Source of the DNA: Orrella sp037026685
GTDB taxonomy: Bacteria; Pseudomonadota; Gammaproteobacteria; Burkholderiales; Burkholderiaceae_B
NCBI RefSeq assembly: GCF_037026685.1
Contig: NZ_JBANET010000016.1
Location: forward strand, 1-64,000
Direction: 5' to 3'
Length of the DNA stretch: 64,000 bases
Below the pieces are notes generated by a model. It was not told where the DNA came from. It saw only the letters and a list, made by a program, of their open reading frames with translations, and ran no database searches. The stretch's first letter is position 1; each line of letters begins with the position of its first letter. The position numbers and the translations under genes are program-made. Shown here piece by piece: positions 25,705 to 38,886 of this stretch.

Positions 25705-26487
25705 GTGCCGTTTCCATCGTCCAGCGCCGCGCTCAGCACTTCATCCCCGGCCCGCGCCGCCGCGACAGTCCCGCGTTTCTTTCCGCTTTTCCTGCCGCGG
25801 GCCGGCCGCGGGCTGGCCCTCGCGCTGGCGCTGGCCGTGCTGGCCGCCTGCGGCTCCACGCCCAAGGTCGAGCCCGGCCAATACCGCGTGGTCCGCGGCG
25901 ATACCCTGACCAAGATCGCCCGCCAGCATGGCCAGAGCGTCAGCGCGTTGATGCGCATGAACAACCTGAGCGACCCCAATCGCATCGAGGTCGGGCAGGT
26001 GCTGCGCGTGCGGCCGGCGGCCACCGCGGGTGCGGCCGGCACGGCCCCGCCCGCGCCCGCCGCTTCGGCCGGCACGAGCGCGGCGGTCGCCGGCAGGCGC
26101 GTGGGGCCGGCGCCGGCCCGTTCGATTTCCATGGTGTGGCCCGCCGAAGGCCGGCTGGTGCGCGGCTTCAACGGGACGAGTTCGCGCGGCCTGGTGATCG
26201 CCAACAGCGCCGGCACCCCCGTCAGGGCGGCGGCCGCCGGTACCGTCGCCTATGTCGGCAATGGCCTGCGCGGCTACGGCAACATGGTCATCGTGCGCCA
26301 CGACTCGGCCTACCTGTCGGTCTACGCGCACAACCGCAGCATCAGCGTCAAGGAAGGCCAGCGCGTGACCAGCGGCCAGACCATCGCCCAGATGGGCGAC
26401 AGCGATGCGCCCGCCGTGCAGCTGTATTTCGAGGTGCGCTACGACGGCAAGTCGGTCGATCCGATCCGCTTCCTGCCCAAGCGCTAG
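25705..26487 (+). CDS. NlpD-like LysM/LytM lipoprotein (amidase activator)
   Basis: This ~260-residue protein has a lipoprotein signal peptide with lipobox LAAC (LAVLAACGS), a LysM domain (YRVVRGDTLTKIARQHGQSVSALMRMNNL) and a C-terminal LytM/M23 domain. The peptidase's zinc ligands are lost: the H-x-G-x-D site reads SRGLVIA and the HLHFEV site reads QLYFEV; only the YAH histidine remains. That pattern is typical of NlpD/EnvC proteins, which activate cell-wall amidases at the septum instead of cutting peptidoglycan. It would act on the outer membrane's inner face. The GTG at 25705 is the most plausible start; longer frames run into the repeat at 25577-25655. rpoS or pcm, frequent nlpD neighbours elsewhere, are absent. 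Confidence 0.88.
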   Translation: MPFPSSSAALSTSSPARAAATVPRFFPLFLPRAGRGLALALALAVLAACGSTPKVEPGQYRVVRGDTLTKIARQHGQSVSALMRMNNLSDPNRIEVGQVLRVRPAATAGAAGTAPPAPAASAGTSAAVAGRRVGPAPARSISMVWPAEGRLVRGFNGTSSRGLVIANSAGTPVRAAAAGTVAYVGNGLRGYGNMVIVRHDSAYLSVYAHNRSISVKEGQRVTSGQTIAQMGDSDAPAVQLYFEVRYDGKSVDPIRFLPKR

Positions 26488-26518
26488 AAGACCGGCCGGG
26501 CATGGGAAAATACCCGCC

Positions 26519-27451
26519 ATGTCCGATTCCACGCTTCCGTTCCCGGCTGTTCCGGCCCGCCCCGCGGCCGGCAGCCCCTTGGCCGATGCGCCCGCCGCCG
26601 ATGCCCCGGCAGCCGATGCCCCGGCAGCCGATGCCTGCTCCGCGCAGGCCTGCTCCGCCGACCTCGAACGCCGCTTCGGCGGCCTGGCGCGTCTGTACGG
26701 GCCAGGCGCGCCCGAGCGCCTGCGTGCTGCCCGCATCGCCGTGGTGGGCCTGGGCGGCGTGGGCTCCTGGACGGCCGAGGCGCTCGCACGCTGCGGCGTG
26801 GGCCGCCTGGCGCTGATAGACCTGGACCACATCGCCGAGTCCAACATCAACCGCCAGGTGCATGCCTTGTCGGCCACCCTGGGCCAGGCCAAGGTGCAGG
26901 CCATGGCCGAACGCATCGCCGGCATCCATCCGGCTTGCCGGGTGGCCTGCGTGGACGACTTCCTGACGCCGGGCAATGCGGCGCAACTGCTGGACCCGTC
27001 GCTGGACATGGTGATCGACTGCACCGACCAGGCGGCCGCCAAGGTCGCCATGATCCTGCTGGCGCGCCAGCGCCGCCAGCCGCTGGTGGTGTGCGGCGGC
27101 GCCGGCGGCAAGACCGATGCGCTGGCCCTGCGTGCCGGCGACCTGTCCGAGAGCACCCACGATGCCTTGCTGGCGCGGCTGCGCAACATCCTGCGCAAGC
27201 AGCACGGCTACCCCAAGCCGGCTGCGGCCAAGGCCGGCAAGCCCGGCCGCGTGCCCCGCATGGGCGTGCGCGTGCTGTGGGTCGAGCAGCCGGCCATCCT
27301 GCCCAGCGTGTGGACGGCCGGGATCCAGGCCGACGATGCCGCGCCGCAGGGCCTGTCCTGCGCCGGCTACGGTTCGGTGGTGACGGTAACGGCCGCCATG
27401 GGCCTGGCCGCGGCCAACATGGCCTTGCGGCAGGTGCTGGCGCAGGATTAG
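26519..27451 (+). CDS. tcdA: tRNA threonylcarbamoyladenosine dehydratase
   Basis: This 310-residue E1-like protein (CsdL/YgdL/TcdA family) uses ATP to cyclise t6A in tRNA to ct6A. The nucleotide-binding site is VVGLGGVGSWTAEALARCGVG, followed by the typical LIDLDHIAESNINRQ and DCTDQAAAK motifs, and a cysteine-bearing SCAGYGSVVTVTAAMG near the end. The N terminus is unusual: before the conserved ERRFGGLARLYG there are about 48 extra residues made largely of ADAPA repeats encoded by a 15-base tandem repeat (26582-26635). The start may therefore lie further downstream in some strains. It follows the NlpD-like gene by 31 bases. Confidence 0.93.
   Translation: MSDSTLPFPAVPARPAAGSPLADAPAADAPAADAPAADACSAQACSADLERRFGGLARLYGPGAPERLRAARIAVVGLGGVGSWTAEALARCGVGRLALIDLDHIAESNINRQVHALSATLGQAKVQAMAERIAGIHPACRVACVDDFLTPGNAAQLLDPSLDMVIDCTDQAAAKVAMILLARQRRQPLVVCGGAGGKTDALALRAGDLSESTHDALLARLRNILRKQHGYPKPAAAKAGKPGRVPRMGVRVLWVEQPAILPSVWTAGIQADDAAPQGLSCAGYGSVVTVTAAMGLAAANMALRQVLAQD
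26582..26635 (+). repeat. 15-base tandem repeat inside tcdA
   Basis: Three full 15-base units (26582-26596, 26597-26611, 26612-26626) and a 9-base partial unit (GCCGATGCC) encode a repeating ADAPA. The second and third units are identical. The repeat is in frame, so copy-number change would alter only the length of a low-complexity N-terminal tail. Confidence 0.85.
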
Positions 27452-27502
27452 GGCCGGCTGCCGCCAAGCTCCGCCCTGTGGGGAGCGGGCAGCAGGCTCT
27501 CG

Positions 27503-27910
27503 TCAGTCCAGTCCCCGGGCCTTGAGCCAGTCGCGCATCTGGGCGATCTCGGCTTGCTGCGCCCGGATCACGTCCTCGGCAAGCCGGCGGATCCCCGGGT
27601 CCTTGCCGTGGGCCAGGACGATGCGCGCCATGTCGACGGCGCCTTCGTGGTGCGGAATCATGGCGCGTACGAAATCGACGTCGGCATCTCCCGTGTACGC
27701 CACCGCCATGTCCCGGTGCATTCTTGCATTGGCCGCCTCGAAGGCCCGGGTGGATGGCGATGCCTGGGCCGCCTGGCCGGACGGGACGCCGCCGTCATGG
27801 TTGCCGTGATCCCCGTGTCCGCCGTGCGCATCCTGGGCGGCGCCGGCTGCGCCTGCGCCCAGCAGCAACAGGGCCATGGCCGGCCCGGCCATCCATTTTC
27901 CTACGTGCAT
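27503..27910 (-). CDS. DUF305 (CopM-like) secreted protein
   Basis: This 135-residue protein has a signal peptide (WMAGPAMALLLLGAGAAGAAQ), a His-rich stretch (AHGGHGDHGNHDGG) that could bind metal, and the DUF305 core with its FVRAMIPHHEGAVDMARIVL motif. DUF305 proteins are periplasmic or extracellular ferritin-like helical proteins; some (CopM) bind copper. Metal binding is an inference from the histidines. The ATG at 27910 is preceded by AAGGAG. It is convergent with tcdA and its 5' side faces the end of pabC; no copper-transport genes are nearby. Confidence 0.87.
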   Translation of the reverse strand: MHVGKWMAGPAMALLLLGAGAAGAAQDAHGGHGDHGNHDGGVPSGQAAQASPSTRAFEAANARMHRDMAVAYTGDADVDFVRAMIPHHEGAVDMARIVLAHGKDPGIRRLAEDVIRAQQAEIAQMRDWLKARGLD

Positions 27911-27999
27911 GTCGTTCTCCTTGTTTGCATGGGCCGCGCAAGCCCGGGCACAGCCGCGCCCCGCTTGCGCGCGGCGCGACCCCGCCGCGCCGGACACGA

Positions 28000-28689
28000 C
28001 TATGCACCTTCCCATGCTGGCAAGGTCAAGCCCGGGGTTACGTCGAACCAGCCGCGCAGCCCGTTGGACAGCCGCAGCCCCCGGGCCCGCGCCAGGTCGG
28101 CGCGCGTCAGCACGGCTTCGCGCACCAGCCCGGCAGCCAGCAGCGCCTCGCGCTGCACGCCCGGCAGCAGGCCGCTGGATACGGGCGGCGTGAGCCACGC
28201 GCCGTCGCGCAGCAGGTGCACGTTGCTGCGCGAGCCTTCGCACAGCTCGCCGCGCTCGTTCAGGAACAGCACGTCGAAGTGATCGGGATGGGCCGCCAGC
28301 CAGGCGGCGGCGGCCTGGTACCAGGGCCGGTGGGTGGTCTTGTGGCGCAGCAGCGGCTCTTGCGAGGACAGCGGCAGGGGCGCCAGGGCAAGCTTCGGGC
28401 CGGCCGGCAAGGCGGGCAGGGGGCCTGTCTCCAGCGTGCAGGCGCCCCGCTCATCGCACAGCAGCCGCAGCCGGTGCGCCTGGCCCCGGGGCAGCCGCGC
28501 GGCGTGCCCCAGCAGCCTGTCGCGCAGATCCGCCTGCGGCGGCGCGTAGCCCAGCGCCCGCGCCGAACGCGCCAGCCGCGCCAGATGTCCATCCAGCAGC
28601 GGCAAGGCGCCGTCGGCCTGCACCCGCATCGTCTCGATCAGGCGCGCGCCGGCCGGGGGCGTCAACGCGTCAGCACGCGGGACTTCCAT
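28000..28689 (-). CDS. pabC: Aminodeoxychorismate lyase
   Basis: This 229-residue PLP fold-type IV enzyme converts 4-amino-4-deoxychorismate to 4-aminobenzoate and pyruvate in folate synthesis. The PLP lysine is in RHKTTHRPWYQ, and the end of the fold has LNERGELCEGSRSNVHLL, the conserved Glu-containing strand. The gene's start lies inside pabB: ATG 28689 has GGGAGG 7 bases upstream within the pabB reading frame, better than the two ATGs a few codons before it. The 28-base overlap indicates coupled translation with pabB. It is short for the family but has all core parts. Confidence 0.9.
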   Translation of the reverse strand: MEVPRADALTPPAGARLIETMRVQADGALPLLDGHLARLARSARALGYAPPQADLRDRLLGHAARLPRGQAHRLRLLCDERGACTLETGPLPALPAGPKLALAPLPLSSQEPLLRHKTTHRPWYQAAAAWLAAHPDHFDVLFLNERGELCEGSRSNVHLLRDGAWLTPPVSSGLLPGVQREALLAAGLVREAVLTRADLARARGLRLSNGLRGWFDVTPGLTLPAWEGA

Positions 28690-29810
28690 TCGCATTCCTC
28701 CCATTCGAGCGCGGGGTCCGAATCGGCCACGATGCCGCCGCCGGCATGGTAGGTGCCGCTGTCCGGCGTGGACAGGACCAGCGTGCGGATCGCCACGTTC
28801 AGCGAAAAATCGCCATCCGGCGCCAGCCAGCCTATGCTGCCGCAATATAGTCCGCGCGGCTGCGGCTCGAGCTCGCGGATGCGGCGCATGGCCGCGATCT
28901 TGGGCGCGCCCGTGACCGAGCCGCAAGGAAACAGGGCGCGCAGGATCTCGCCCAGCCCGGCGCCGGGCGCCTCGGCCTCGATGGTGGAGGTCAGCGTCCA
29001 GACGCTGGCGTAGCGTTCCAGCTCGAACAGGCCGCGCACCCGCACCGACCCGGGCCGCGCCACCCGTCCCAGGTCGTTGCGCAGCAGGTCCACGATCATG
29101 AGGTTCTCGGCCCGGTTCTTTTCGCTGGCCTGCAATGCCCGGGCCGAGGCGGCGTCCTGTTCCGGGTCGGCGTGGCGCGGCGCCGTGCCTTTCATGGGGC
29201 GCGTGCGCAGCAGGCTGCCTTGGCGCGCCAGGAACAGCTCGGGCGAGAAAGACAGCACCGTGCGGCCGGCGTCCTCGATGTAGGCCGCATGGGCCGAGGG
29301 GTGCCGGCTGGCCAGTTGGGCGTACAGCTCGGGCGCCGGGCCCTGCACCGTGACGTCCAGCGGCATGGTGTAGTTGACCTGGTAGAGCTCGCCGGCGGCG
29401 ATCCATTCGGCGATGCGGCGCACGTTGGCGCGATAGGTGTCGGGCGCCACGCGGGCCCGCACCGAAGCCACCTGCGGCGGCGGATACAGGTCGGGCGCGG
29501 GCCAGGGCGTCTCTTCGGTGTGGCGGCGGTAGACCAGGGCGGTCAGGCGCGGCTTGCCGTCGGACGGGAGGCTGGCGGGGGGCGCCGCGCCGGCCGGCGT
29601 GCCGCCGGGCAGCAGCACGCCCGGCTCCAGCCATTCTCCCAGCTCGTAGTCCAGCAGCAGCGCCACCCAATGGCCGGCGCGCCGTGCGGCGTCGATGCGC
29701 GCCAGCGCCGCGTCCACCTCGCTGGCGGCGCAGGCGGTGATGCGCTCGTGCAGGTCGTGCAGGACGATGGCGCGCCCGGCCTCGCGGTCCTCGAAACGGC
29801 ACAGGCTCAT
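28662..29810 (-). CDS. pabB: Aminodeoxychorismate synthase component I
   Basis: This 382-residue chorismate-utilising enzyme aminates chorismate to 4-amino-4-deoxychorismate, the first step to 4-aminobenzoate and folate. The PMKGTAPR motif carries the Lys that distinguishes PabB from anthranilate synthase (PIKGT in others), and VTGAPKIAAMRRIRELEPQPRGLYCGSIGW is the family's magnesium and active-site region. The N-terminal region is shorter than in anthranilate synthase, as usual for stand-alone PabB. The glutaminase partner PabA is not in this window. It overlaps pabC at its 3' end and begins 17 bases after the uvrA stop codon, so it may be read from the uvrA transcript as well. Confidence 0.93.
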   Translation of the reverse strand: MSLCRFEDREAGRAIVLHDLHERITACAASEVDAALARIDAARRAGHWVALLLDYELGEWLEPGVLLPGGTPAGAAPPASLPSDGKPRLTALVYRRHTEETPWPAPDLYPPPQVASVRARVAPDTYRANVRRIAEWIAAGELYQVNYTMPLDVTVQGPAPELYAQLASRHPSAHAAYIEDAGRTVLSFSPELFLARQGSLLRTRPMKGTAPRHADPEQDAASARALQASEKNRAENLMIVDLLRNDLGRVARPGSVRVRGLFELERYASVWTLTSTIEAEAPGAGLGEILRALFPCGSVTGAPKIAAMRRIRELEPQPRGLYCGSIGWLAPDGDFSLNVAIRTLVLSTPDSGTYHAGGGIVADSDPALEWEECEWKSRVLTR

Positions 29811-29826
29811 CGCGGCAGGCCTCCCA

Positions 29827-35550
<5,724 letters not shown>

Positions 35551-35608
35551 GGGCTATCGTAGCGTGGGGCGGGGACGGCCGCCACAAGACGGGCCGGGCT
35601 CGCGATTG

Positions 35609-35630
35609 CTGGATCGATATCCAGTATATC
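35609..35630 (-). promoter_or_regulatory. SOS/LexA-like palindrome and -10 upstream of uvrA
   Basis: CTGG-N8-CCAG (35609-35624) is an inverted repeat with the size of a LexA box (consensus CTGT-N8-ACAG), and GATAT-N5-ATATC (35616-35630) overlaps it. On the minus strand the same bases contain TATACT (35623-35628), a good -10, about 73 bases before the uvrA start. The box deviates from CTGT/ACAG at one base per arm. Confidence 0.45.
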
Positions 35631-35675
35631 GTTTTCCCGCAAGGGGCCGCCGTGTTCGCCGGCCGCGGCGCGGAT

Positions 35676-35705
35676 TTGGGGTTTGCAGCCCGCGCACGCT
35701 ACAAT
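35676..35705 (+). promoter_or_regulatory. Sigma-70-like promoter for the 42-residue protein
   Basis: TTGGGG (35676-35681), an 18-base spacer and TACAAT (35700-35705) give a usable promoter about 100 bases before the ATG at 35807. Confidence 0.45.
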
Positions 35706-35806
35706 AGCGGGTTATCCAAAAATCCCTATCCGTCTTCGCCGCCCCGGCGCGAGGCGGTCCGCAAACCTGGCCCGGGAATTTCCCGGCTCATACAAAGGAG
35801 TCCGAC

Positions 35807-35935
35807 ATGGCTGAACGTAAGCGCGTGCGCCGCAACACCCTGGAGCGCCGCTGCCTGGGCAAGGCATTCAAGCGCCTTTTCGCGAACTCGCCCAAGGGCG
35901 TGTTCAAGATGCTGGAAAAGATCAAGCGCATGTAA
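35807..35935 (+). CDS. Small, very basic 42-residue protein of unknown function
   Basis: The frame ATG 35807 to TAA 35935 encodes 42 residues starting MAERKRVRRNTLERRC and ending KGVFKMLEKIKRM, with about 15 Lys/Arg and one Cys. An ideal AAGGAG sits 6 bases before the ATG, a promoter-like sequence lies upstream (35676-35705), and a rho-independent terminator follows (35994-36029), so this looks like a complete single-gene unit. The basic, helical composition resembles ribosome- or nucleic-acid-binding small proteins, but I recognise no family. It is divergent from the uvrA gene. Its expression is inferred, not shown. Confidence 0.65.
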   Translation: MAERKRVRRNTLERRCLGKAFKRLFANSPKGVFKMLEKIKRM

Positions 35936-35993
35936 GGCGCGGCTGCCGCCCGGCTTGCCGGGCGGGCCGCCTCGATGCGGCTTTCGCACCAGG

Positions 35994-36029
35994 CCCCAAG
36001 GCAGGCTCGCGCCGGCCTTGGGGTTTTTT
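35994..36029 (+). terminator. Rho-independent terminator after the 42-residue gene
   Basis: CCCCAAGGC (35994-36002) pairs with GCCTTGGGG (36015-36023) and is followed by six T (36024-36029). A further GC stem (35946-35954 with 35957-35965, 2-base loop) lies upstream. The stem could also serve the convergent aldo/keto reductase gene. Confidence 0.85.
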
Positions 36030-36090
36030 CATGGCGGGTTCGATGGCTTCTTGCCTGCCCGTCCCGGCAGGCAGGCTGCGCCCGCGCCCG

Positions 36091-36957
36091 CTAGGCGGCC
36101 AGGCCGTCCAGCGCCGGCAGCACGTCGTCCGGCAGTTCGAGCCCGGCGGCCGCGACGTTTTCCCGCAGATGCGCAATGGAAGAGGTGCCGGGAATCAGCA
36201 GGATGTTGGGGGAGCGGCGCAGCAGCCACGCCAGCGCCACCTGCATCGGCGTGGCGCCGAGCCGCTGGGCCGCCGCCGACAAGGCCGACGATTGCAGCGG
36301 CGTGAAGCCGCCCAGCGGGAAGAACGGCACGTAGGCGATGCCGTCCCGGGCCAGCGCGTCGATCAAGGGATCGTCCTGGCGGTGCACGATGTTGTACAGG
36401 TTCTGCACGCAGACGATAGGCACCATGCTGCGGGCTTCGGCCACCTGCGCGGCCGTGACGTTGCTCAGGCCGATATGCCGCACGAGCCCTTGCCGCTGCA
36501 GTTCGGCCAGGACGGCCAGGGGCTGCTCGATGGAGCCTTCGGCCGGGCCGTGCGCCTGGAACATGATCCGCAGGTTGACCACGTCCAGGACGTCCAGCCC
36601 CAGGTTGCGCAGGTTGTCGTGCACAGCCTGGGTCAGCGCCTCGGCCGAAAAGGCGGGCAGCCAGGAGGCGTCCTCGCCGCGGCGGGCGCCGATCTTGGTG
36701 ACGATGGTCAAGTCGTCCCGATAGGGGTGCAATGCCTCGCGGATGATCTGGTTGGTCACATGCGGGCCGTAGAAATCGCTGGTGTCGATATGGTCGATGC
36801 CCAGCTCGACGGCTTCGCGCAGCACCGCCAGCGCCGCGCCGCGGTCCCTGGGCGGGCCGAATACCCCGGGGCCGGCCAGCTGCATGGCGCCATAGCCCAT
36901 TCGTTTCACGGCGCGCGCGCCCAGGGGGAACGTGCCGGTCTTGTCGATGCTTTGCAT
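36091..36957 (-). CDS. Aldo/keto reductase (YdbC-like)
   Basis: This 288-residue (alpha/beta)8 NADPH-dependent reductase has the AKR residues D58 and Y63 (HIDTSDFYG) and K88 (IVTKIG). The fourth catalytic residue, normally His in a D-L-x-x-x-H strand, is replaced: the strand reads DVVNLRIM, with R130 in the His position, as I recall for E. coli YdbC-type proteins. The cofactor end (LLIPGTSSIAHLRENVAA) is normal. Substrate is unknown. It starts at ATG 36957, divergent from a TetR-family gene 71 bases away, so the TetR protein is probably its regulator. Confidence 0.9.
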   Translation of the reverse strand: MQSIDKTGTFPLGARAVKRMGYGAMQLAGPGVFGPPRDRGAALAVLREAVELGIDHIDTSDFYGPHVTNQIIREALHPYRDDLTIVTKIGARRGEDASWLPAFSAEALTQAVHDNLRNLGLDVLDVVNLRIMFQAHGPAEGSIEQPLAVLAELQRQGLVRHIGLSNVTAAQVAEARSMVPIVCVQNLYNIVHRQDDPLIDALARDGIAYVPFFPLGGFTPLQSSALSAAAQRLGATPMQVALAWLLRRSPNILLIPGTSSIAHLRENVAAAGLELPDDVLPALDGLAA

Positions 36958-36995
36958 GTCTTTGCCTTGTTTGCGGGTTGAGTGCGGACAGTATA

Positions 36996-37009
36996 TGAAG
37001 CATTATTCA
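36996..37009. promoter_or_regulatory. Possible TetR operator in the divergent promoter
   Basis: TGAAGCATTATTCA is an imperfect palindrome (TGAA…TTCA, 10 of 14 bases symmetrical) in an AT-rich patch halfway between the aldo/keto reductase and TetR starts. Typical for a TetR site in position and size, but the symmetry is modest. Confidence 0.35.
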
Positions 37010-37028
37010 GTTTTTGAATTCGCATTCC

Positions 37029-37715
37029 ATGAGCACTCCGACGGCGGCCCTGAAGCCGCGAAAATCCCCGCGCCAGGCCCGTTCCGCAGCCACGGTGGAG
37101 GCCCTGCACACCGCAGCCGTTCAGGTTCTGACCCGCGAAGGCCTGGGCCGCTGCACGACGACCCGCGTCGCGGCGCGGGCCGGCATGTCGGTCGGCAGCC
37201 TCTACCAGTACTACCCGAACCGCGACGCCTTGCTTGCGGCGGTGCTGGCCCGGCACCTGGACGGCGTGGCCGGCGCGGTGGCCGAAGTGTGCCAGCAGAG
37301 CCGGGGCAGGCCGGCAGCCGAGATGGCCCGGGCCCTGGTCGCCTCCTTTCTCGACGCGAAGCTGCGCGACCCGCAGGAATCGAAGGCGCTCTACGCCGTG
37401 GCCGCGGAACGCGGCGGCGCCGAACTGGCCGCGCAGGCCGGCGCGCGCATGACCGGGGCGATCGCGGCGATGCTCGCGAGCGCGCCGGATGCGCGCTTCG
37501 CCGATCCCGCGGTGACGGCCGGCATCGCCTTCCGCGCCTTGGCCGGGCCGGTGCGGGCCGTGCTCGAAGGCACGGCGCCGCCCGGCTTCCAAGCCTGCCT
37601 GCAAGAGCAGCTTGCGCTGCTGCTGGGCGCGTATTTCACGGCCGGCCAAGGCCCCGCGCACACGCGGCCTGCCCGCGCGGCGGCAAAAAGGCCCCCACGC
37701 TGCGCCTTCGGCTGA
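37029..37715 (+). CDS. TetR-family transcriptional regulator
   Basis: This ~228-residue regulator has a TetR helix-turn-helix at about residues 15-62 (RSAATVEALHTAAVQVL … CTTTRVAARAGMSVGSLYQYYPNRDALL), followed by an all-helical ligand-binding domain. The ATG at 37029 is the first good start; an in-frame TTG lies at 37014. The last ~12 codons (…AKRPPRCAFG and stop) are not TetR sequence: they come from the 37681-37852 GC-rich repeat, so the repeat has supplied the gene's 3' end and stop codon. Divergent from the aldo/keto reductase gene, which it probably represses. Confidence 0.88.
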   Translation: MSTPTAALKPRKSPRQARSAATVEALHTAAVQVLTREGLGRCTTTRVAARAGMSVGSLYQYYPNRDALLAAVLARHLDGVAGAVAEVCQQSRGRPAAEMARALVASFLDAKLRDPQESKALYAVAAERGGAELAAQAGARMTGAIAAMLASAPDARFADPAVTAGIAFRALAGPVRAVLEGTAPPGFQACLQEQLALLLGAYFTAGQGPAHTRPARAAAKRPPRCAFG

Positions 37716-37852
37716 ACTGACTGCCCCCCCGGGGGGCCGTTTTTGCCTTGGGGCGGCCCGGCGGCAAAAAATGCCCCCACGCTGCGCCTTACGGCTTGCT
37801 GCCCCCCCGGGGGGGGCCGTTTTTGCCTTGGGGCGGCCCGGCGGCAAAAAAA
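37681..37852 (-). repeat. Intergenic GC-rich repeat, two copies, inverted
   Basis: Two units (about 37691-37771 and 37773-37852) are the same repeat as at 6938-7089 and 25533-25661 but in the opposite direction: they begin GCCCCCACGCTGCGCC and end GGCGGCAAAAA. A fragment of a further unit (37681-37690) precedes them. The first unit overlaps the 3' end of the TetR gene and carries its stop codon. Confidence 0.85.
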
Positions 37853-37970
37853 GGCGGCAGGGAAGGTCTTTGATAACTGCGGGGACCTAAAGAATTAATC
37901 CCTCGGAAATCAATGGCCCGAGCCTGGTCAATACAATGGCGGGAAGCCGGCCAAGAGGAGACCACGCATC

Positions 37971-38873
37971 ATGCAGAACGGCCCTTGCCTGTATCCAGGC
38001 TTCGAGACCCACGACATCCAGACCGGGCCCGGCGTGCGCATCCGCGTGCGCACCGGCGGCCAGGGGGCGCCGCTGCTGCTGCTGCATGGCCACCCGCAGA
38101 CCCACGCCATGTGGCACAAGGTTGCGCCGGCGCTGGCCGGGCGCTTCGCGCTCGTGCTCGCGGACCTGCGCGGGTATGGCGATTCGTCCAGGCCGCCTGG
38201 CGACGCCGACCACGGCAACTACAGCAAGCGCGTCATGGCGCGCGACATGCTGCAGGTAATGCAGGCGCTCGGGCATGCCAGCTTCCATGTCCTGGCCCAC
38301 GACCGCGGCGCCCGGGTCGCGCACCGCCTGGCGCTCGACCATCCACAGGCCGTCCGCCGGTTGGCGCTGCTGGATATCGCGCCGACGCTGGCCATGTACG
38401 AGCAGACCGGCGAGGCGTTCGCGCGCGCCTACTGGCACTGGTTCTTCCTCATCCAGCCCGCGCCGCTGCCGGAGCGCCTAATCGAGGCGGATCCGGCCGC
38501 CTACGTGCGCGACGTGATGGGCCGCCGCAGCGCGGGCCTGGCGCCGTTCGCGCCCGCCGCGCTTGCCGAATACGAGCGCGCGCTCGCGCTGCCCGGGACG
38601 GCGCACGGCATATGCGAGGACTATCGGGCCTCGGCCGGCATCGACCTCGATCACGACCGCGCCGACCGGGCAGGCGGCGTGCGGCTGCGCATGCCGCTGC
38701 TGGCCCTGTGGGGGCGCGACGGCGTGGTGCAGCGCTGCTTCGATCCGCTTTCGGAATGGCGCCGGGTCGCCGAGGACGTGCGCGGCGGCCCGCTGCCTTG
38801 CGGCCATTACATCGCGGAAGAGGCGCCCGAGGCGCTGCTGGCCGAGGTTCTCGCCTTTTTCCCGCGGGACTGA
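37971..38873 (+). CDS. Haloacetate (fluoroacetate) dehalogenase-like alpha/beta hydrolase
   Basis: This 300-residue alpha/beta hydrolase matches fluoroacetate dehalogenases closely at the active site. In the well-studied FAcD the residues are D110, R111, R114, D134, H155, W156, Y219 and H280; here D111, R112 and R115 (AHDRGARVAHR), D135, H156 and W157 (WHWFF), Y218 and H279 (CGHYIAEEAPE) occupy nearly the same positions. D111 would attack the carbon, R112 and R115 bind the carboxylate, and H156/W157/Y218 form the halide pocket. The oxyanion region is LLLHGHPQTHAMW. It therefore probably dehalogenates haloacetate or a similar 2-haloacid; the exact halide preference cannot be told. Divergent neighbours give no further clue. 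Confidence 0.85.
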   Translation: MQNGPCLYPGFETHDIQTGPGVRIRVRTGGQGAPLLLLHGHPQTHAMWHKVAPALAGRFALVLADLRGYGDSSRPPGDADHGNYSKRVMARDMLQVMQALGHASFHVLAHDRGARVAHRLALDHPQAVRRLALLDIAPTLAMYEQTGEAFARAYWHWFFLIQPAPLPERLIEADPAAYVRDVMGRRSAGLAPFAPAALAEYERALALPGTAHGICEDYRASAGIDLDHDRADRAGGVRLRMPLLALWGRDGVVQRCFDPLSEWRRVAEDVRGGPLPCGHYIAEEAPEALLAEVLAFFPRD

Positions 38874-38886
38874 GCGGGCCCGGGTT

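Noticed and set aside
21093..26216. A 1707-codon open frame on the minus strand
   Set aside because: It runs antisense through the DUF342 gene and into the second MFS gene and NlpD-like gene. Only its last 379 codons (MFS) have protein-family content; the rest is a high-GC artefact.
35946..35965. A 9-bp GC stem as a terminator for the 42-residue gene
   Set aside because: It lacks a T-run; the stem at 35994-36029 fits better.
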